Positions 6,920-16,010 are shown, counted from the first letter of the stretch. The stretch: 64,000 nt of DNA from Marinobacter qingdaonensis (GCF_034555935.1 NZ_JAYDCJ010000003.1:186001-250000), one strand, 5' to 3'. Translations and numbers: made by a program. Notes: a model not told the origin generated them from the letters alone.

Positions 6920-9805
6920 ATGTTAAGAAAGAAGACCAACGGGGTTGCGAAAGGCTCCCGTGCAGGCTCTTTGCTTTCATCCCTCACTGCCAAGACCATG
7001 GACCGCCGCCAGTTTCTGGCGACCTCCGGGGTCGCCGTTGGCGGGATGGCTGCCTTGTCATTGACGACCAATCGGGTCCAGGCAGCAACGCCCTCAACGG
7101 AAGGTGGCGAAGTCGTTCATAAAAAATCGGTGTGCACCCACTGTTCGGTGGGCTGTACGGTGGAGGCCGAAGTCCAGAACGGCGTCTGGACCGGCCAGGA
7201 ACCGGGCTGGGACAGCCCCTTTAATATGGGCGCCCATTGTGCCAAGGGCGCGGCAGTGCGTGAGCACGCGCACAACGAACGCCGCCTGAAACACCCGATG
7301 AAGATGGTCGATGGCCAGTGGCAGAAAATTTCCTGGGACCAGGCGATCAACGAAATCGGCGACAAGATGCTGCAGATCCGCGAGGAAAGCGGGCCCGATT
7401 CCGTGTACTGGCTGGGCAGCGCCAAATTCAACAACGAGCAGTCCTACCTGTACCGCAAGTTTGCCGCCTACTGGGGCACCAACAACGTCGATCACCAGGC
7501 CCGGATCTGTCACTCCACCACGGTCGCCGGCGTAGCCAACACCTGGGGCTACGGGGCCATGACCAATTCCTACAACGACATCCACAAGTCCAAGGCGATC
7601 TTCCTGATCGGGGGCAACCCCGCCGAAGCGCACCCGGTGTCGTTGCTGCATATCCTGAAGGCCAAGGAAGAGAACAACGCGCCGCTGATCGTGTGCGACC
7701 CCCGCTTCACCCGCACCGCCGCCCACGCCGATGAATACGTGCGTTTCCGCCCGGGCACCGACGTGGCGCTGACCTGGGGCATTCTCTGGCACATCTTTGA
7801 AAACGGCTGGGAGGACGAACAGTTCATCCGCACCCGGGTCTACGGCATGGACGAGATCCGCGAAGAGGTTGCGCGCTGGAATCCGGAGGAAGTCGAGCGG
7901 GTCACCGGTGCGCCCGGCAAGCAGCTCGAGCGCATCGCCCGCACCCTGGCCAACAACCGCCCGGGCACGGTGATCTGGTGCATGGGTGGTACCCAGCACA
8001 CCAACGGTAACAACAACACCCGGGCCTACTGCATCCTGCAGCTGGCGCTGGGCAACATGGGTGTGGCCGGTGGCGGCACCAACATCTTCCGGGGTCACGA
8101 CAACGTGCAGGGCGCCACCGACCTGGGCGTTCTGGCCGATACCCTGCCCGGTTACTACGGCCTGAGTGCCGGTGCCTGGGGCCACTGGGCCCGGGTCTGG
8201 GAAGAGGATCTGGACTGGCTGAAGGGACGGTTTGCCACCTGGGACAAGGATGGCAAGACCCGAGCCATGATGAACGAAAAGGGCATCCCGGTATCGCGCT
8301 GGATCGATGGCGTCCTGGAAGCCAAGGAAAACCTGGAACAGCCGGACAACACCCGGGCCATGGTGCTCTGGGGGCACGCCCCCAACTCGCAGACCCGCCA
8401 GCTCGAAATGAAGGAAGCCATGGAGAAGCTCGACCTCCTGGTCGTGGTGGACCCCTTCCCGACCGTGTCGGCCGTGCTGCACGACCGGAAGGACGGCGCC
8501 TACCTGCTGCCGACCACCACCCAGTTCGAGACCCACGGCTCGGTGACCGCCTCGAACCGCTCGCTGCAGTGGCGTGAAAAGGTGGTCGATCCGCTGTTCG
8601 ACTCCAAGGTCGATCACGAGATCATGAAGCTGTTCGCCGACAAGTTCGGCTTCACCGACCGCATGTTCCGCAACATCGCGATCGACGGTGACGAGCCGTC
8701 CATCGAGGACATCACTCGGGAATTCAACCGGGGCATGTGGACCATCGGCTACACCGGCCAGTCGCCCGAGCGTCTCAAGAAGCACATGGCCAACCAGCAT
8801 CACTTCGACAAGACCACCCTGCGTGCCGTGGGCGGTCCCTGTGACGGCGATGTCTACGGCATGCCGTGGCCGTGCTGGGGCACCCCCGAGATGAACCATC
8901 CGGGCACCCCGAACCTGTACGACCTGTCGTTGCCGGTGTCTGAGGGTGGCCTCACCTTCCGGGCCCGGTTCGGGGTTGAGCGCAACGGCGAGAGCCTGCT
9001 GGCCGACGGCGTGTACTCGAAGAACTCCGAGATCAAGGACGGTTACCCCGAGTTCACCATGCAGATGCTGATGGAACTGGGCTGGGACAAGGACCTGACT
9101 GCGGAAGAGCGTGCCACCATCGATGGCATTGCCGGTGCCGACACCAACTGGAAGACCGACCTGTCGGGCGGTATCCAGCGGGTGGCGATCAAGCACGAGT
9201 GCGCGCCCTTCGGTAACGCCAAGGCGCGGGCCATTGTCTGGAACTTCCCGGATCCGGTGCCCATTCACCGCGAGCCGCTGTACACCACGCGTCGGGACCT
9301 GCTCGAGAAGTACCCGACCTACGCCGACAAGACCTTCTGGCGGGTACCGACCCTGTACGAGTCGATCCAGAAGAAGGACTTCAGCAAGGAGTTCCCCATC
9401 ATTCTCACCTCCGGCCGTCTGGTCGAGTACGAGGGTGGCGGTGACGAGACCCGCTCCAACCCCTGGCTGGCCGAGTTGCAGCAGGAGATGTTCATCGAAG
9501 TGAACCCGCGCGACGCCAACAACCTGAACATCCGTGACGGCAATGACGTCTGGGTGTCCGGCCCCGAGGGCGGGCGCATCAAGGTGAAGGCAATGGTCAC
9601 CGAGCGTGTGGGCGAAGGCGTGGCCTTCATGCCCTTCCACTTCGGCGGGCATTTGGAAGGCAAGTCCCTGCGGGACAAGTACCCCAAGGGCTCCGATCCT
9701 TATGTCCTGGGTGAATCCACTAACACGGTCCAAACATACGGGTACGACTCGGTCACGCAGATGCAAGAGACCAAAGCCACCCTGTGTACGATTATGCCGG
9801 CATAA
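6920..9805 (+). CDS. fdhA: Formate dehydrogenase alpha subunit (Mo/W-bis-MGD, Tat-exported)
   Basis: This 961-residue catalytic subunit oxidises formate to CO2. A Tat motif (DRRQFLATSG, about residues 31-40) follows a 30-residue N-region. Next comes the 4Fe-4S domain (CTHCSVGC ... GAHCAKG, about 72-113), then the molybdopterin oxidoreductase domains. The metal ligand is a cysteine in QARICHSTTVAG (about residue 197), not selenocysteine. The C-terminal dinucleotide-binding domain includes LTSGRLVEYEGGGDETRS. With FdhB and cytochrome b FdhC it should form a periplasm-facing, membrane-anchored respiratory enzyme feeding the quinone pool. The ATG is preceded by GAGGT at good spacing. Confidence 0.95.
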   Translation: MLRKKTNGVAKGSRAGSLLSSLTAKTMDRRQFLATSGVAVGGMAALSLTTNRVQAATPSTEGGEVVHKKSVCTHCSVGCTVEAEVQNGVWTGQEPGWDSPFNMGAHCAKGAAVREHAHNERRLKHPMKMVDGQWQKISWDQAINEIGDKMLQIREESGPDSVYWLGSAKFNNEQSYLYRKFAAYWGTNNVDHQARICHSTTVAGVANTWGYGAMTNSYNDIHKSKAIFLIGGNPAEAHPVSLLHILKAKEENNAPLIVCDPRFTRTAAHADEYVRFRPGTDVALTWGILWHIFENGWEDEQFIRTRVYGMDEIREEVARWNPEEVERVTGAPGKQLERIARTLANNRPGTVIWCMGGTQHTNGNNNTRAYCILQLALGNMGVAGGGTNIFRGHDNVQGATDLGVLADTLPGYYGLSAGAWGHWARVWEEDLDWLKGRFATWDKDGKTRAMMNEKGIPVSRWIDGVLEAKENLEQPDNTRAMVLWGHAPNSQTRQLEMKEAMEKLDLLVVVDPFPTVSAVLHDRKDGAYLLPTTTQFETHGSVTASNRSLQWREKVVDPLFDSKVDHEIMKLFADKFGFTDRMFRNIAIDGDEPSIEDITREFNRGMWTIGYTGQSPERLKKHMANQHHFDKTTLRAVGGPCDGDVYGMPWPCWGTPEMNHPGTPNLYDLSLPVSEGGLTFRARFGVERNGESLLADGVYSKNSEIKDGYPEFTMQMLMELGWDKDLTAEERATIDGIAGADTNWKTDLSGGIQRVAIKHECAPFGNAKARAIVWNFPDPVPIHREPLYTTRRDLLEKYPTYADKTFWRVPTLYESIQKKDFSKEFPIILTSGRLVEYEGGGDETRSNPWLAELQQEMFIEVNPRDANNLNIRDGNDVWVSGPEGGRIKVKAMVTERVGEGVAFMPFHFGGHLEGKSLRDKYPKGSDPYVLGESTNTVQTYGYDSVTQMQETKATLCTIMPA

Positions 9806-9820
9806 CAAGAGGTGTAGACC

Positions 9821-10429
9821 ATGGCACTTGAAGGACAAGCAAGAGCAAAATTCCTTTGCGACGCCGAGCGCTGCATCGAATGTAATGCCTGCGTAACGGC
9901 CTGTAAGAACGAGCACGAGGTTCCCTGGGGTATCAACCGGCGCCGCGTGGTCACTGTTGAAGACGGCAAGCCAGGCGAGCGCTCAATCTCGGTCGCCTGC
10001 ATGCACTGTTCCGACGCGCCTTGCATGGCCGTCTGTCCGGTGGACTGCTTCTACCAGACCGAGGACGGTGTGGTGCTGCACTCCAAGGACCTGTGCATCG
10101 GCTGTGGGTACTGCTTCTACGCCTGCCCGTTCGGCGCGCCCCAGTTCCCGCAAGCGGGCAACTTTGGCAGCCGGGGCAAGATGGATAAGTGCACCTTCTG
10201 CGCCGGTGGCCCGGAAGAGGACAACTCCACCACCGAGTTCAACAAGTACGGCCGCAACCGGATCGCCGAAGGCAAACTGCCGATCTGTGCGGAAATGTGC
10301 TCCACCAAAGCCCTGTTGGCCGGTGACGGCAACGAGGTGGCGGACATCTATCGCCAGCGCGTGGTGAACCGTGGTTTCGGTTCCGGCGCCTGGGGCTGGG
10401 GCACCGCCTACGAGAAGAAAGGAGCGTAA
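9821..10429 (+). CDS. fdhB: Formate dehydrogenase beta subunit, four 4Fe-4S clusters (FDH3B type)
   Basis: This 202-residue electron-transfer subunit carries four cysteine groups: CIECNACVTACKNEH, CMHCSDAPCMAVCP, CIGCGYCFYACPFG, and the split KCTFC ... CAEMC. These hold four 4Fe-4S clusters that pass electrons from FdhA to the cytochrome b subunit. It has no signal of its own and is presumably exported together with FdhA. It starts 15 bases after fdhA with a GAGGTG site. A strong hairpin follows before fdhC. Confidence 0.95.
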   Translation: MALEGQARAKFLCDAERCIECNACVTACKNEHEVPWGINRRRVVTVEDGKPGERSISVACMHCSDAPCMAVCPVDCFYQTEDGVVLHSKDLCIGCGYCFYACPFGAPQFPQAGNFGSRGKMDKCTFCAGGPEEDNSTTEFNKYGRNRIAEGKLPICAEMCSTKALLAGDGNEVADIYRQRVVNRGFGSGAWGWGTAYEKKGA

Positions 10430-10440
10430 CACCGCTTGGC

Positions 10441-10468
10441 CGAACCGGGGCCTTCGGGCCCCGGTTCG
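10441..10468 (+). promoter_or_regulatory. Perfect 12-bp hairpin with UUCG tetraloop between fdhB and fdhC
   Basis: CGAACCGGGGCC, TTCG and GGCCCCGGTTCG form a perfect stem-loop just after the fdhB stop. It is not followed by a T-tract, so it is unlikely to be a full intrinsic terminator. It may stabilise the fdhAB message or reduce fdhC expression. Confidence 0.6.
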
Positions 10469-10513
10469 TACCAGGCCCCGATTTCTTCTTGTTGATTCCG
10501 TTGGAGTGCACGC

Positions 10514-11686
10514 ATGAACCTAAAATTCTTTGGTGCCGCCGTGTTTGCCCTGGCGGCGCTGGTCGCTAATCCGACCTGGGCGGAAGAGCCCGGGGCGGTT
10601 GATCGATCCGCCACCGGGGGGGCGCAAACCCTCGAAGACATCATGGCCCGTCAGGAACGGTTGAAAGTCGACGAATCCTTCCGGTCCGAAAACCTTGGCA
10701 ATCCGGCCAACGCCGCCCCGATCAGTGGCGAGTTGGGCACCAACGGCGGACGTTCGGATGCCGACGTGTGGCGCGGCCTGCGCTACAACGAACTTGATCC
10801 CCAGACTCAGGTCAAAAGCCCCGCCGCCAACGTGCTAATCCAGGACGGCGGCATGCCCTGGTACAAGCTGCGGGAGGGGCCGGTCATCACCTACGGTGGC
10901 GGCGCGATCCTGGGCATGATTGCCCTGCTCGCGGTGTTTTACTTCATCCGCGGCCGCATCAGGATTGACGGTGGTCCGGCTGGCACCACCATCGAGCGGT
11001 TCAAGGCCATTGAGCGTTTCGGGCACTGGCTGCTGGCCGGCTCGTTCATTGCGCTGGGACTGACGGGGCTGATCACCCTGATGGGGCGCAGCTTCCTGAT
11101 ACCGGTGATGGGACCTGAAGCCTTCGCCACCCTGGCCGCCGGCTCCAAGTGGCTGCACAACAACGTTGCCTGGGCCTTCATGCTGGGCCTGGTGATGACC
11201 TTCTGCATGTGGGTGATGCACAACATCCCCAACAAGCTGGACTGGCAGTGGATCAAGGCCGGCGGTGGCATCTTCACCAAGGGCCACCCGTCAGCGAAGA
11301 AATTCAACGCCGGCCAGAAGATCATCTTCTGGACCGTGATGGTGCTGGGTGTCTCCGTATCCCTGTCCGGCCTGTCGCTGCTGTTCCCGTTCCAGATGCC
11401 GATGTTTGCCGACACCTTCGGCCTGATCAACAGTGTCCTTGGTACCAGCCTGCCCACCGAGCTGGCGCCCCACGAGGAGATGCAGTACGCCAACATCTGG
11501 CACTCCATCGTGGCGTTCGTGATGATGGTGGCCATCATCGCCCACATCTACATCGGCTCGGTCGGCATGGAAGGCGCCTTCGACGCCATGGGCAACGGTC
11601 AGGTGGACGTGGAGTGGGCGCGCCAGCACCACGACCTGTGGGTGGCCGAAGTGGAGGCCAAACAGGGCAAGGGGGGCTCGTCATGA
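10514..11686 (+). CDS. fdhC: Formate dehydrogenase gamma subunit, cytochrome b556 type
   Basis: This 390-residue membrane subunit has a cleavable signal peptide (about residues 1-23, ending PTWAEE), a periplasmic stretch to about 115, and then about five membrane segments. Candidate haem-ligand histidines lie in RFGHWLLAG, WLHNNVAW, WVMHNIPN and IWHSIVAF ... IAHIYIGS. It anchors FdhAB and reduces quinone. The N-terminal periplasmic extension is longer than in E. coli FdnI and typical of the FDH3 class. GGAG precedes the ATG. Its stop overlaps the next ATG (ATGA). Confidence 0.93.
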   Translation: MNLKFFGAAVFALAALVANPTWAEEPGAVDRSATGGAQTLEDIMARQERLKVDESFRSENLGNPANAAPISGELGTNGGRSDADVWRGLRYNELDPQTQVKSPAANVLIQDGGMPWYKLREGPVITYGGGAILGMIALLAVFYFIRGRIRIDGGPAGTTIERFKAIERFGHWLLAGSFIALGLTGLITLMGRSFLIPVMGPEAFATLAAGSKWLHNNVAWAFMLGLVMTFCMWVMHNIPNKLDWQWIKAGGGIFTKGHPSAKKFNAGQKIIFWTVMVLGVSVSLSGLSLLFPFQMPMFADTFGLINSVLGTSLPTELAPHEEMQYANIWHSIVAFVMMVAIIAHIYIGSVGMEGAFDAMGNGQVDVEWARQHHDLWVAEVEAKQGKGGSS

Positions 11687-11823
11687 AAGTCATGATCGCC
11701 GGCTTCGTTGCCGCCCTGGTCATTGCCTACGCCGCCCCGCTGGCGCTGAACCAGTTCGGCTGGTCCTCGGCCGAACAGTACAGCAGCGAGTCGAGCGTTC
11801 GCCTTGATCAATCCGGCCACTGA
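11683..11823 (+). CDS. 46-residue single-span membrane peptide following fdhC
   Basis: An ATG overlapping the fdhC stop (ATGA) opens a 46-codon frame ending at TGA 11821-11823. The peptide has one hydrophobic segment (about residues 4-23, MIAGFVAALVIAYAAPLAL) and a polar tail (FGWSSAEQYSSESSVRLD). It resembles the very small accessory membrane peptides of respiratory complexes. The tight overlap with fdhC argues that it is translated. I know of no named family. It overlaps the next gene by 20 bases. Confidence 0.6.
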   Translation: MKVMIAGFVAALVIAYAAPLALNQFGWSSAEQYSSESSVRLDQSGH

Positions 11824-12067
11824 CCCAACGCCTGAGCCGGGCGAGGTATACCAGATCGACGCCGTCGGTCTGGTATGCCCGCTGCCCATCCTGCGCTTCA
11901 AGAAACGCACCCAACACCTGCCCAGCGGCACCCAGGTCGATTTCCTCGCCGACGACCCCAGCGGCCGCAAGGACCTGCAGGCCCTGTGCGAGCTGACCGG
12001 CCACCGGATCGAGTGGCTGCGCGAGGAAGACGCGGGCGTGACCCGATATCGCATTCGGTTGGCTTAA
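11804..12067 (+). CDS. TusA-family sulfur carrier protein, formate dehydrogenase linked
   Basis: This 87-residue TusA-like protein has the CPLPIL motif (DAVGLVCPLPILRFKKR, about residues 19-35), whose cysteine carries persulfide sulfur. The predicted start is TTG 11804; no ATG is available upstream of the conserved core. The frame overlaps the preceding membrane peptide gene. Formate dehydrogenases need a sulfur ligand on Mo or W, delivered in E. coli by IscS and FdhD, so a dedicated TusA-like carrier would make sense. That is inference, and fdhD is not in this window. Confidence 0.82.
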   Translation: MINPATDPTPEPGEVYQIDAVGLVCPLPILRFKKRTQHLPSGTQVDFLADDPSGRKDLQALCELTGHRIEWLREEDAGVTRYRIRLA

Positions 12068-12130
12068 CCCCTTCGCCCGTCTCCATTTATCCGCTCTGGT
12101 TCGAAAACGCGGCCACCCGCCCGCTGGCGG

Positions 12131-13327
12131 CTACCCCGCGAGTGCCGGCCGCCTCACCGGTAACCTCAACGACAAGGCCGCCGCGGCCGCCACCAGCAGT
12201 GCGGAAATCCACAGGCAGGCCTCAAGGCCGTACGCCTGGTAAACCCAGCCCGACAGCAGTGTGCCCAGCAACCGCCCAGCCGCGTTGGACATGTAATAGA
12301 AGCCGACATCGAGCGATACGCCGTCGCCCCGGGCGTAGCTGACGATCAGGTAGCTATGCAGGGACGAGTTGATGGCGAACAGCACGCCAAACAACAGCAG
12401 GCCACCGTACACCACCCACTCGGGCGACCAGCCTGCCCCCAGCCCTAGGGCAATGGCCGCCGGAATCACCGCCAGCCCCGAGGCCCAGAGCACCGCCGGT
12501 TGCCGGCCTTCGCGCCCGCCGGTAATCCGGGGCGCGAGGGTCTGGACGAAGCCGTAGCCGATGATCCAGCTGGCCATGAACCCGCCCACCTGCCAGAAAT
12601 CCAGGCCAAATGCGGTGTGCAGATACACCGGCAGAGCGACCACAAACCACACATCCCGAGCCCCGAACAGGAACATTCGGGCCGCGGACAACACGTTGAT
12701 GGCCCGGCTCTTGGACAGGATATCGGTGAATTTCGGCTTGGCCTTGCTCTTGCCCAGTTCCTGTTTCAGCAGCACCAGACTGGCCAGCCAGACCAGGGTC
12801 AGGGCCACCGCCATGATGACCACGGCGCCGGTAAAGCCGGCCGCCATCAGCAGGACTCCGCCGAGGAAGAAGCCGACACCCTTGAGGGTGTTCTTGGAGC
12901 CGGTGAGAATGGCGACCCATTTGTACAAGGTGCCCTGCTGACCATCCGGCACCAGCAGTTTGATGCCGCTCTTGGCCGACATCTTGTTCAGGTCCTTGGC
13001 GATCCCCGACAGCGCCTGGGCCGCCATGACCCAGGGCACCGACAGCATGGCCGCCGGTACCGCCAGCATGGCCAGGGCAAGGATCTGCAGGAACAGCCCG
13101 ACGTTCATGGTTCGGTTCAGACCCAGGCGCGCGCCCAGGTAGCCCCCGACCAGGTTGGTCACCACCCCGAAGAACTCGTAAAAAATGAACAACAGGGCAA
13201 TGTCCAGCGGCGAGTAACCCAACTGGTGAAAGTGCAGGACCACCAGCATCCGGAGGGCGCCATCGGTCAGGGTGAAAGCCCAGTAGTTGCCGGTGATGAC
13301 CAGATACTGTCGGATGGCGGCACTCAT
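12131..13327 (-). CDS. arsJ: Organoarsenical efflux MFS transporter ArsJ
   Basis: This 398-residue major facilitator protein has about 12 hydrophobic segments. ArsJ exports 1-arseno-3-phosphoglycerate made by its partner GAPDH; outside, the compound falls apart to arsenate. Recognisable features are QYLVITGNYWAFTLTDGALR at the N-terminus and LGARLGLNRTMN after the second segment. The start is taken at ATG 13327, one base beyond the GAPDH stop, with an upstream AGGTGGG; a start at 13339 would overlap GAPDH. It is the third gene of the arsenate operon. Confidence 0.92.
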   Translation of the reverse strand: MSAAIRQYLVITGNYWAFTLTDGALRMLVVLHFHQLGYSPLDIALLFIFYEFFGVVTNLVGGYLGARLGLNRTMNVGLFLQILALAMLAVPAAMLSVPWVMAAQALSGIAKDLNKMSAKSGIKLLVPDGQQGTLYKWVAILTGSKNTLKGVGFFLGGVLLMAAGFTGAVVIMAVALTLVWLASLVLLKQELGKSKAKPKFTDILSKSRAINVLSAARMFLFGARDVWFVVALPVYLHTAFGLDFWQVGGFMASWIIGYGFVQTLAPRITGGREGRQPAVLWASGLAVIPAAIALGLGAGWSPEWVVYGGLLLFGVLFAINSSLHSYLIVSYARGDGVSLDVGFYYMSNAAGRLLGTLLSGWVYQAYGLEACLWISALLVAAAAALSLRLPVRRPALAG

Positions 13328-13328
13328 G

Positions 13329-14333
13329 TCAGGCGGCACCCACCTTGCGCGCCAGTTCGGCGGTGCGGTTGGCGTAGCCCCATTCGTTGTCGTACCAGGC
13401 GTAGATTTTCACCTGGGTGCCGTTCACCACCATGGTGGACAATGCATCGATGATCGAGGACCGCGGGTCGGTCCGGTAATCGATGGACACCAGCGGCCGT
13501 TCCTCATACCCGAGGATACCCGCAAGCTCGCCTTCAGCGGCTTCCCTCAGCACACGGTTGACGGTCTCCCGATCCGTGGCCTGCGCCACCTCAAACACGC
13601 AGTCGGTCAGGGAGGCGTTGGTCAGGGGCACGCGCACCGCATGGCCATCGAGTCGGCCCTTGAGTTCCGGGAAGATTTCGATGATGGCGGTGGCAGAGCC
13701 GGTGGTGGTCGGAATCAGCGAACTGCCGCAGGCCCGGGCCCGACGCAGGTCCTTGTGGGGCGCATCAACGATGGTCTGGGTGTTGGTGAGACTGTGAATG
13801 GTGGTGATCGAGCCGTGCTTGATGCCCAGTTTCTCGTGAATAACCTTCACCACCGGCGCCAGGCAATTGGTGGTGCAGGAAGCGGCAGTCACAATCCGGT
13901 CCGTGGCCGGATCGAATTGATGGTCGTTGACGCCAACCACAAAGTTCTTCGCCCCCGGCTCCTTAACCGGCGCAGTGACCACGACCCGCTGTACGCCCTG
14001 CTCCAGGTAGGCTTCCAGGTCCTTGACCTTCTTGTTCACGCCACTGGCGTCAATCACCAGATCGCAACCGGACCAGTCGGTCTCACCGATGCTGCGGTTG
14101 TGGGTCACCCGCAGGCGCTGACCGTCGATGACAATACTGGTGCCGTCGGTGATGGCCTCACGGTCCCAGCGGCCATGCACGCTGTCAAAATTCAGCAGGT
14201 GCGCCAGGGTGCCGGCGTCGGCGCCCGGATCGTTGATGGCGACGAATTCCATGTCCGGCCAGCCCCAGGCGGCCCGAAGTGCCAGGCGCCCGATGCGCCC
14301 GAATCCATTGATACCCACTTTGATTGTGCTCAT
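13329..14333 (-). CDS. ArsJ-associated glyceraldehyde-3-phosphate dehydrogenase
   Basis: This 334-residue GAPDH has an NAD-binding N-terminus ([17 protein letters not shown]) and the catalytic cysteine in [11 protein letters not shown] (about residue 150). In ArsJ loci the enzyme uses arsenate in place of phosphate to form 1-arseno-3-phosphoglycerate, the ArsJ substrate. The start at 14333 (MSTIKVG) is chosen because CAGGAG lies six bases upstream; the longer form would bury that site. It sits between the ArsC-ArsR fusion and arsJ on one transcript. Confidence 0.92.
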   Translation of the reverse strand: MSTIKVGINGFGRIGRLALRAAWGWPDMEFVAINDPGADAGTLAHLLNFDSVHGRWDREAITDGTSIVIDGQRLRVTHNRSIGETDWSGCDLVIDASGVNKKVKDLEAYLEQGVQRVVVTAPVKEPGAKNFVVGVNDHQFDPATDRIVTAASCTTNCLAPVVKVIHEKLGIKHGSITTIHSLTNTQTIVDAPHKDLRRARACGSSLIPTTTGSATAIIEIFPELKGRLDGHAVRVPLTNASLTDCVFEVAQATDRETVNRVLREAAEGELAGILGYEERPLVSIDYRTDPRSSIIDALSTMVVNGTQVKIYAWYDNEWGYANRTAELARKVGAA

Positions 14334-14379
14334 GCGAAACTCCTGCAAGGTGATAAACCGTGACGTTGCCGCCTGCTGC

Positions 14380-15144
14380 TTACTGACACTGGAGCACAGG
14401 CCGGTTGGCCATGGCGTCCAGGCGTTGCAGGGGCTGTTTGATCAATTCGCTGTTGGAACGGGCGGTTTCGTCCAGTACCCGAGCCAGCCAGGGCGGTAAC
14501 TCCGGGTTCAGGGAGTAATAAATCCACTGCCCCCGGCGTTCGGTTGCCAGCAACCCGGCATCCCGAAGGCTGGCCAGGTGACGGCTGACTTTCGGCTGGG
14601 CGGCGTCAAAGGCCTCGGTCAGCTCGCAGACACAGAGCTGCTGCTGGTCCTTGATCAACAACAGCGCCGACAGGCGGAGTTCATCGGCCATGGCTTTGAA
14701 GACGATGACCGGATCGAAGCTGGCCGCCTGGCGCCCAGCGGTTTTCTGATGCACCAGGGTGAACAGGGAGAGCCGCTCTTTGATGTCTTTCAGGGTCACC
14801 ACGAAGGTAGCGAGGCGGGCCGAGGGCACCGGATCGGGAAAATCCCAGGCAATCTGCTGGGCCGGCTGGCACACCGTTCCGCACTCCTGGGCGGCTTTCT
14901 CGCACAGGGTGATCACGTAGTCCCAGGGTTGGTCCTGCAGGTCCGCCAACCGTTTACTGCGCAGGCCCTCGGTGGCAATGCCGGCGTCCTGCAGAACCTG
15001 AAGCGCCATTGGGTGCGGTGTGGCGGGCTCGGTTCCAGCGCTGGCCACCTCGAACCGGTCGCCGGCCAGGTCCCGGAGCAGGGCCTCGGCCATCAAGGAA
15101 CGGGCACTGTTGGCGGTGCAGACGAACAAGACACGACGTTTCAT
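14380..15144 (-). CDS. Fused arsenate reductase (LMW-PTP type) and ArsR repressor
   Basis: This 254-residue fusion has an N-terminal low-molecular-weight phosphatase/arsenate reductase domain (residues 1-135) with the CTANSAR loop (Cys9, Arg15) and the thioredoxin-type redox pair Cys81 and Cys88, plus WDFPDP. A C-terminal ArsR winged-helix domain (about 140-235) has the As(III) sensor pair CVC (Cys171, Cys173) and the recognition helix [13 protein letters not shown]. The start at 15144 has GGAGTGGAGC directly upstream. It heads the operon with GAPDH and arsJ and has an operator-like dyad just before it. Making the As(III) signal inside the repressor is an attractive inference. Confidence 0.92.
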   Translation of the reverse strand: MKRRVLFVCTANSARSLMAEALLRDLAGDRFEVASAGTEPATPHPMALQVLQDAGIATEGLRSKRLADLQDQPWDYVITLCEKAAQECGTVCQPAQQIAWDFPDPVPSARLATFVVTLKDIKERLSLFTLVHQKTAGRQAASFDPVIVFKAMADELRLSALLLIKDQQQLCVCELTEAFDAAQPKVSRHLASLRDAGLLATERRGQWIYYSLNPELPPWLARVLDETARSNSELIKQPLQRLDAMANRPVLQCQ

Positions 15145-15157
15145 GCTCCACTCCATT

Positions 15158-15177
15158 ATATTCAGATAAACGAATAT
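15158..15177 (-). promoter_or_regulatory. Probable ArsR operator of the arsenate operon
   Basis: ATATTC, an 8-base spacer and GAATAT form a perfect dyad 14 bases upstream of the arsC-arsR start, in an AT-rich island. Such ATTC/GAAT dyads are typical of ArsR-family sites, so autoregulation is likely. Confidence 0.55.
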
Positions 15178-15278
15178 GCCGTTTTTCGAATAATAAAGTG
15201 AACGAAGCTTTTCGTACAGCCTCACCGGCGATCGAAATCTGTTCGAGCAGCGTCAGTTAGCCACCAAAAAGTGGCAGC

Positions 15279-16010
15279 TCAATCGTATTGCGAGGTTATC
15301 GATAGCTGCGGCAACTGCTGAGAGAGCAGCGAAGCTAAAGTGACTCCATCCCCGAGTGCGGGCGAGAATGCAATGTACAAATTTTCCTCACTCGCCAATC
15401 CCGCGTTTCGCAGTGGATTGGGCATGCTTTTGGAACTGAAGTGATAAGCGAGCACCCGTTCTTCAGCGACAAATGCATCAATTCGACCCAACCTCAGCAT
15501 TTCAATCAGGCGCGGCAGAACGTCGTTGCCTCGCAACACCACAATCCGTTGCTCGTCATTCTTATGGGGCTGGATGTAATCATTAAAGAGAGTGCCGTAG
15601 GAGTAGTCCTGGATCACTCCCAGGCGGACCTGCGCCAAAGACTCGAGTCCGGTGTATTGCCAGTCGCTGGAGGGCAAGGTAAAAAAACTGTGACGGGCAA
15701 TGGCGAGGGGCCGCGCGGGGAAGTGAAAATCCGGGGTTTCCTCCGGCCCGGCACCGACGATCGCGTCGATCTCGCCAGCACGGACCTCGGCGATGGCACG
15801 ACTCCAGGGCAGCTCCAGATACCGCATTCCAATGTTGGCATCGGCAAGCGCAGCGGCGGCTCGCTCGACCAGTAGGCCTCGGTCCCCCGGGTCATCGCTG
15901 CAATTGAATGGGCACCACTTATCACCAACGACCGTGATGGTGCGTTCCTGAGCCCAACCAACGTTGACAACGAGGACTGAGCACAACAACACCAGGGTTC
16001 GCAATATCAT
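15279..16010 (-). CDS. Orphan periplasmic solute-binding protein, family 3 type
   Basis: This 243-residue protein has a signal peptide (about residues 1-20, cleavage near VGWAQE) and a family 3 (amino-acid type) binding fold: TITVVGDKWCPFNC at the start, VRAGEIDAIVGAGPEETPDF in lobe 1 and LRLGRIDAFVAEE in lobe 2. The start at 16010 is chosen for the GGAGGGG upstream. There are no ABC permease or ATPase genes nearby. The gene looks more AT-rich than its neighbours, so acquisition or relaxed selection is possible. The ligand is unknown. Confidence 0.8.
   Translation of the reverse strand: MILRTLVLLCSVLVVNVGWAQERTITVVGDKWCPFNCSDDPGDRGLLVERAAAALADANIGMRYLELPWSRAIAEVRAGEIDAIVGAGPEETPDFHFPARPLAIARHSFFTLPSSDWQYTGLESLAQVRLGVIQDYSYGTLFNDYIQPHKNDEQRIVVLRGNDVLPRLIEMLRLGRIDAFVAEERVLAYHFSSKSMPNPLRNAGLASEENLYIAFSPALGDGVTLASLLSQQLPQLSITSQYD

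Noticed and set aside
7094..9916. A 940-codon open frame on the minus strand opposite fdhA
   Set aside because: It mirrors the high third-position GC of fdhA, matches no protein family by eye and has no promoter or ribosome-binding site.
11149..11823. A long alternative frame across fdhC ending with the 46-residue peptide
   Set aside because: Only the last 46 codons, starting at the ATG that overlaps the fdhC stop, look like protein; the rest is a shadow of fdhC.
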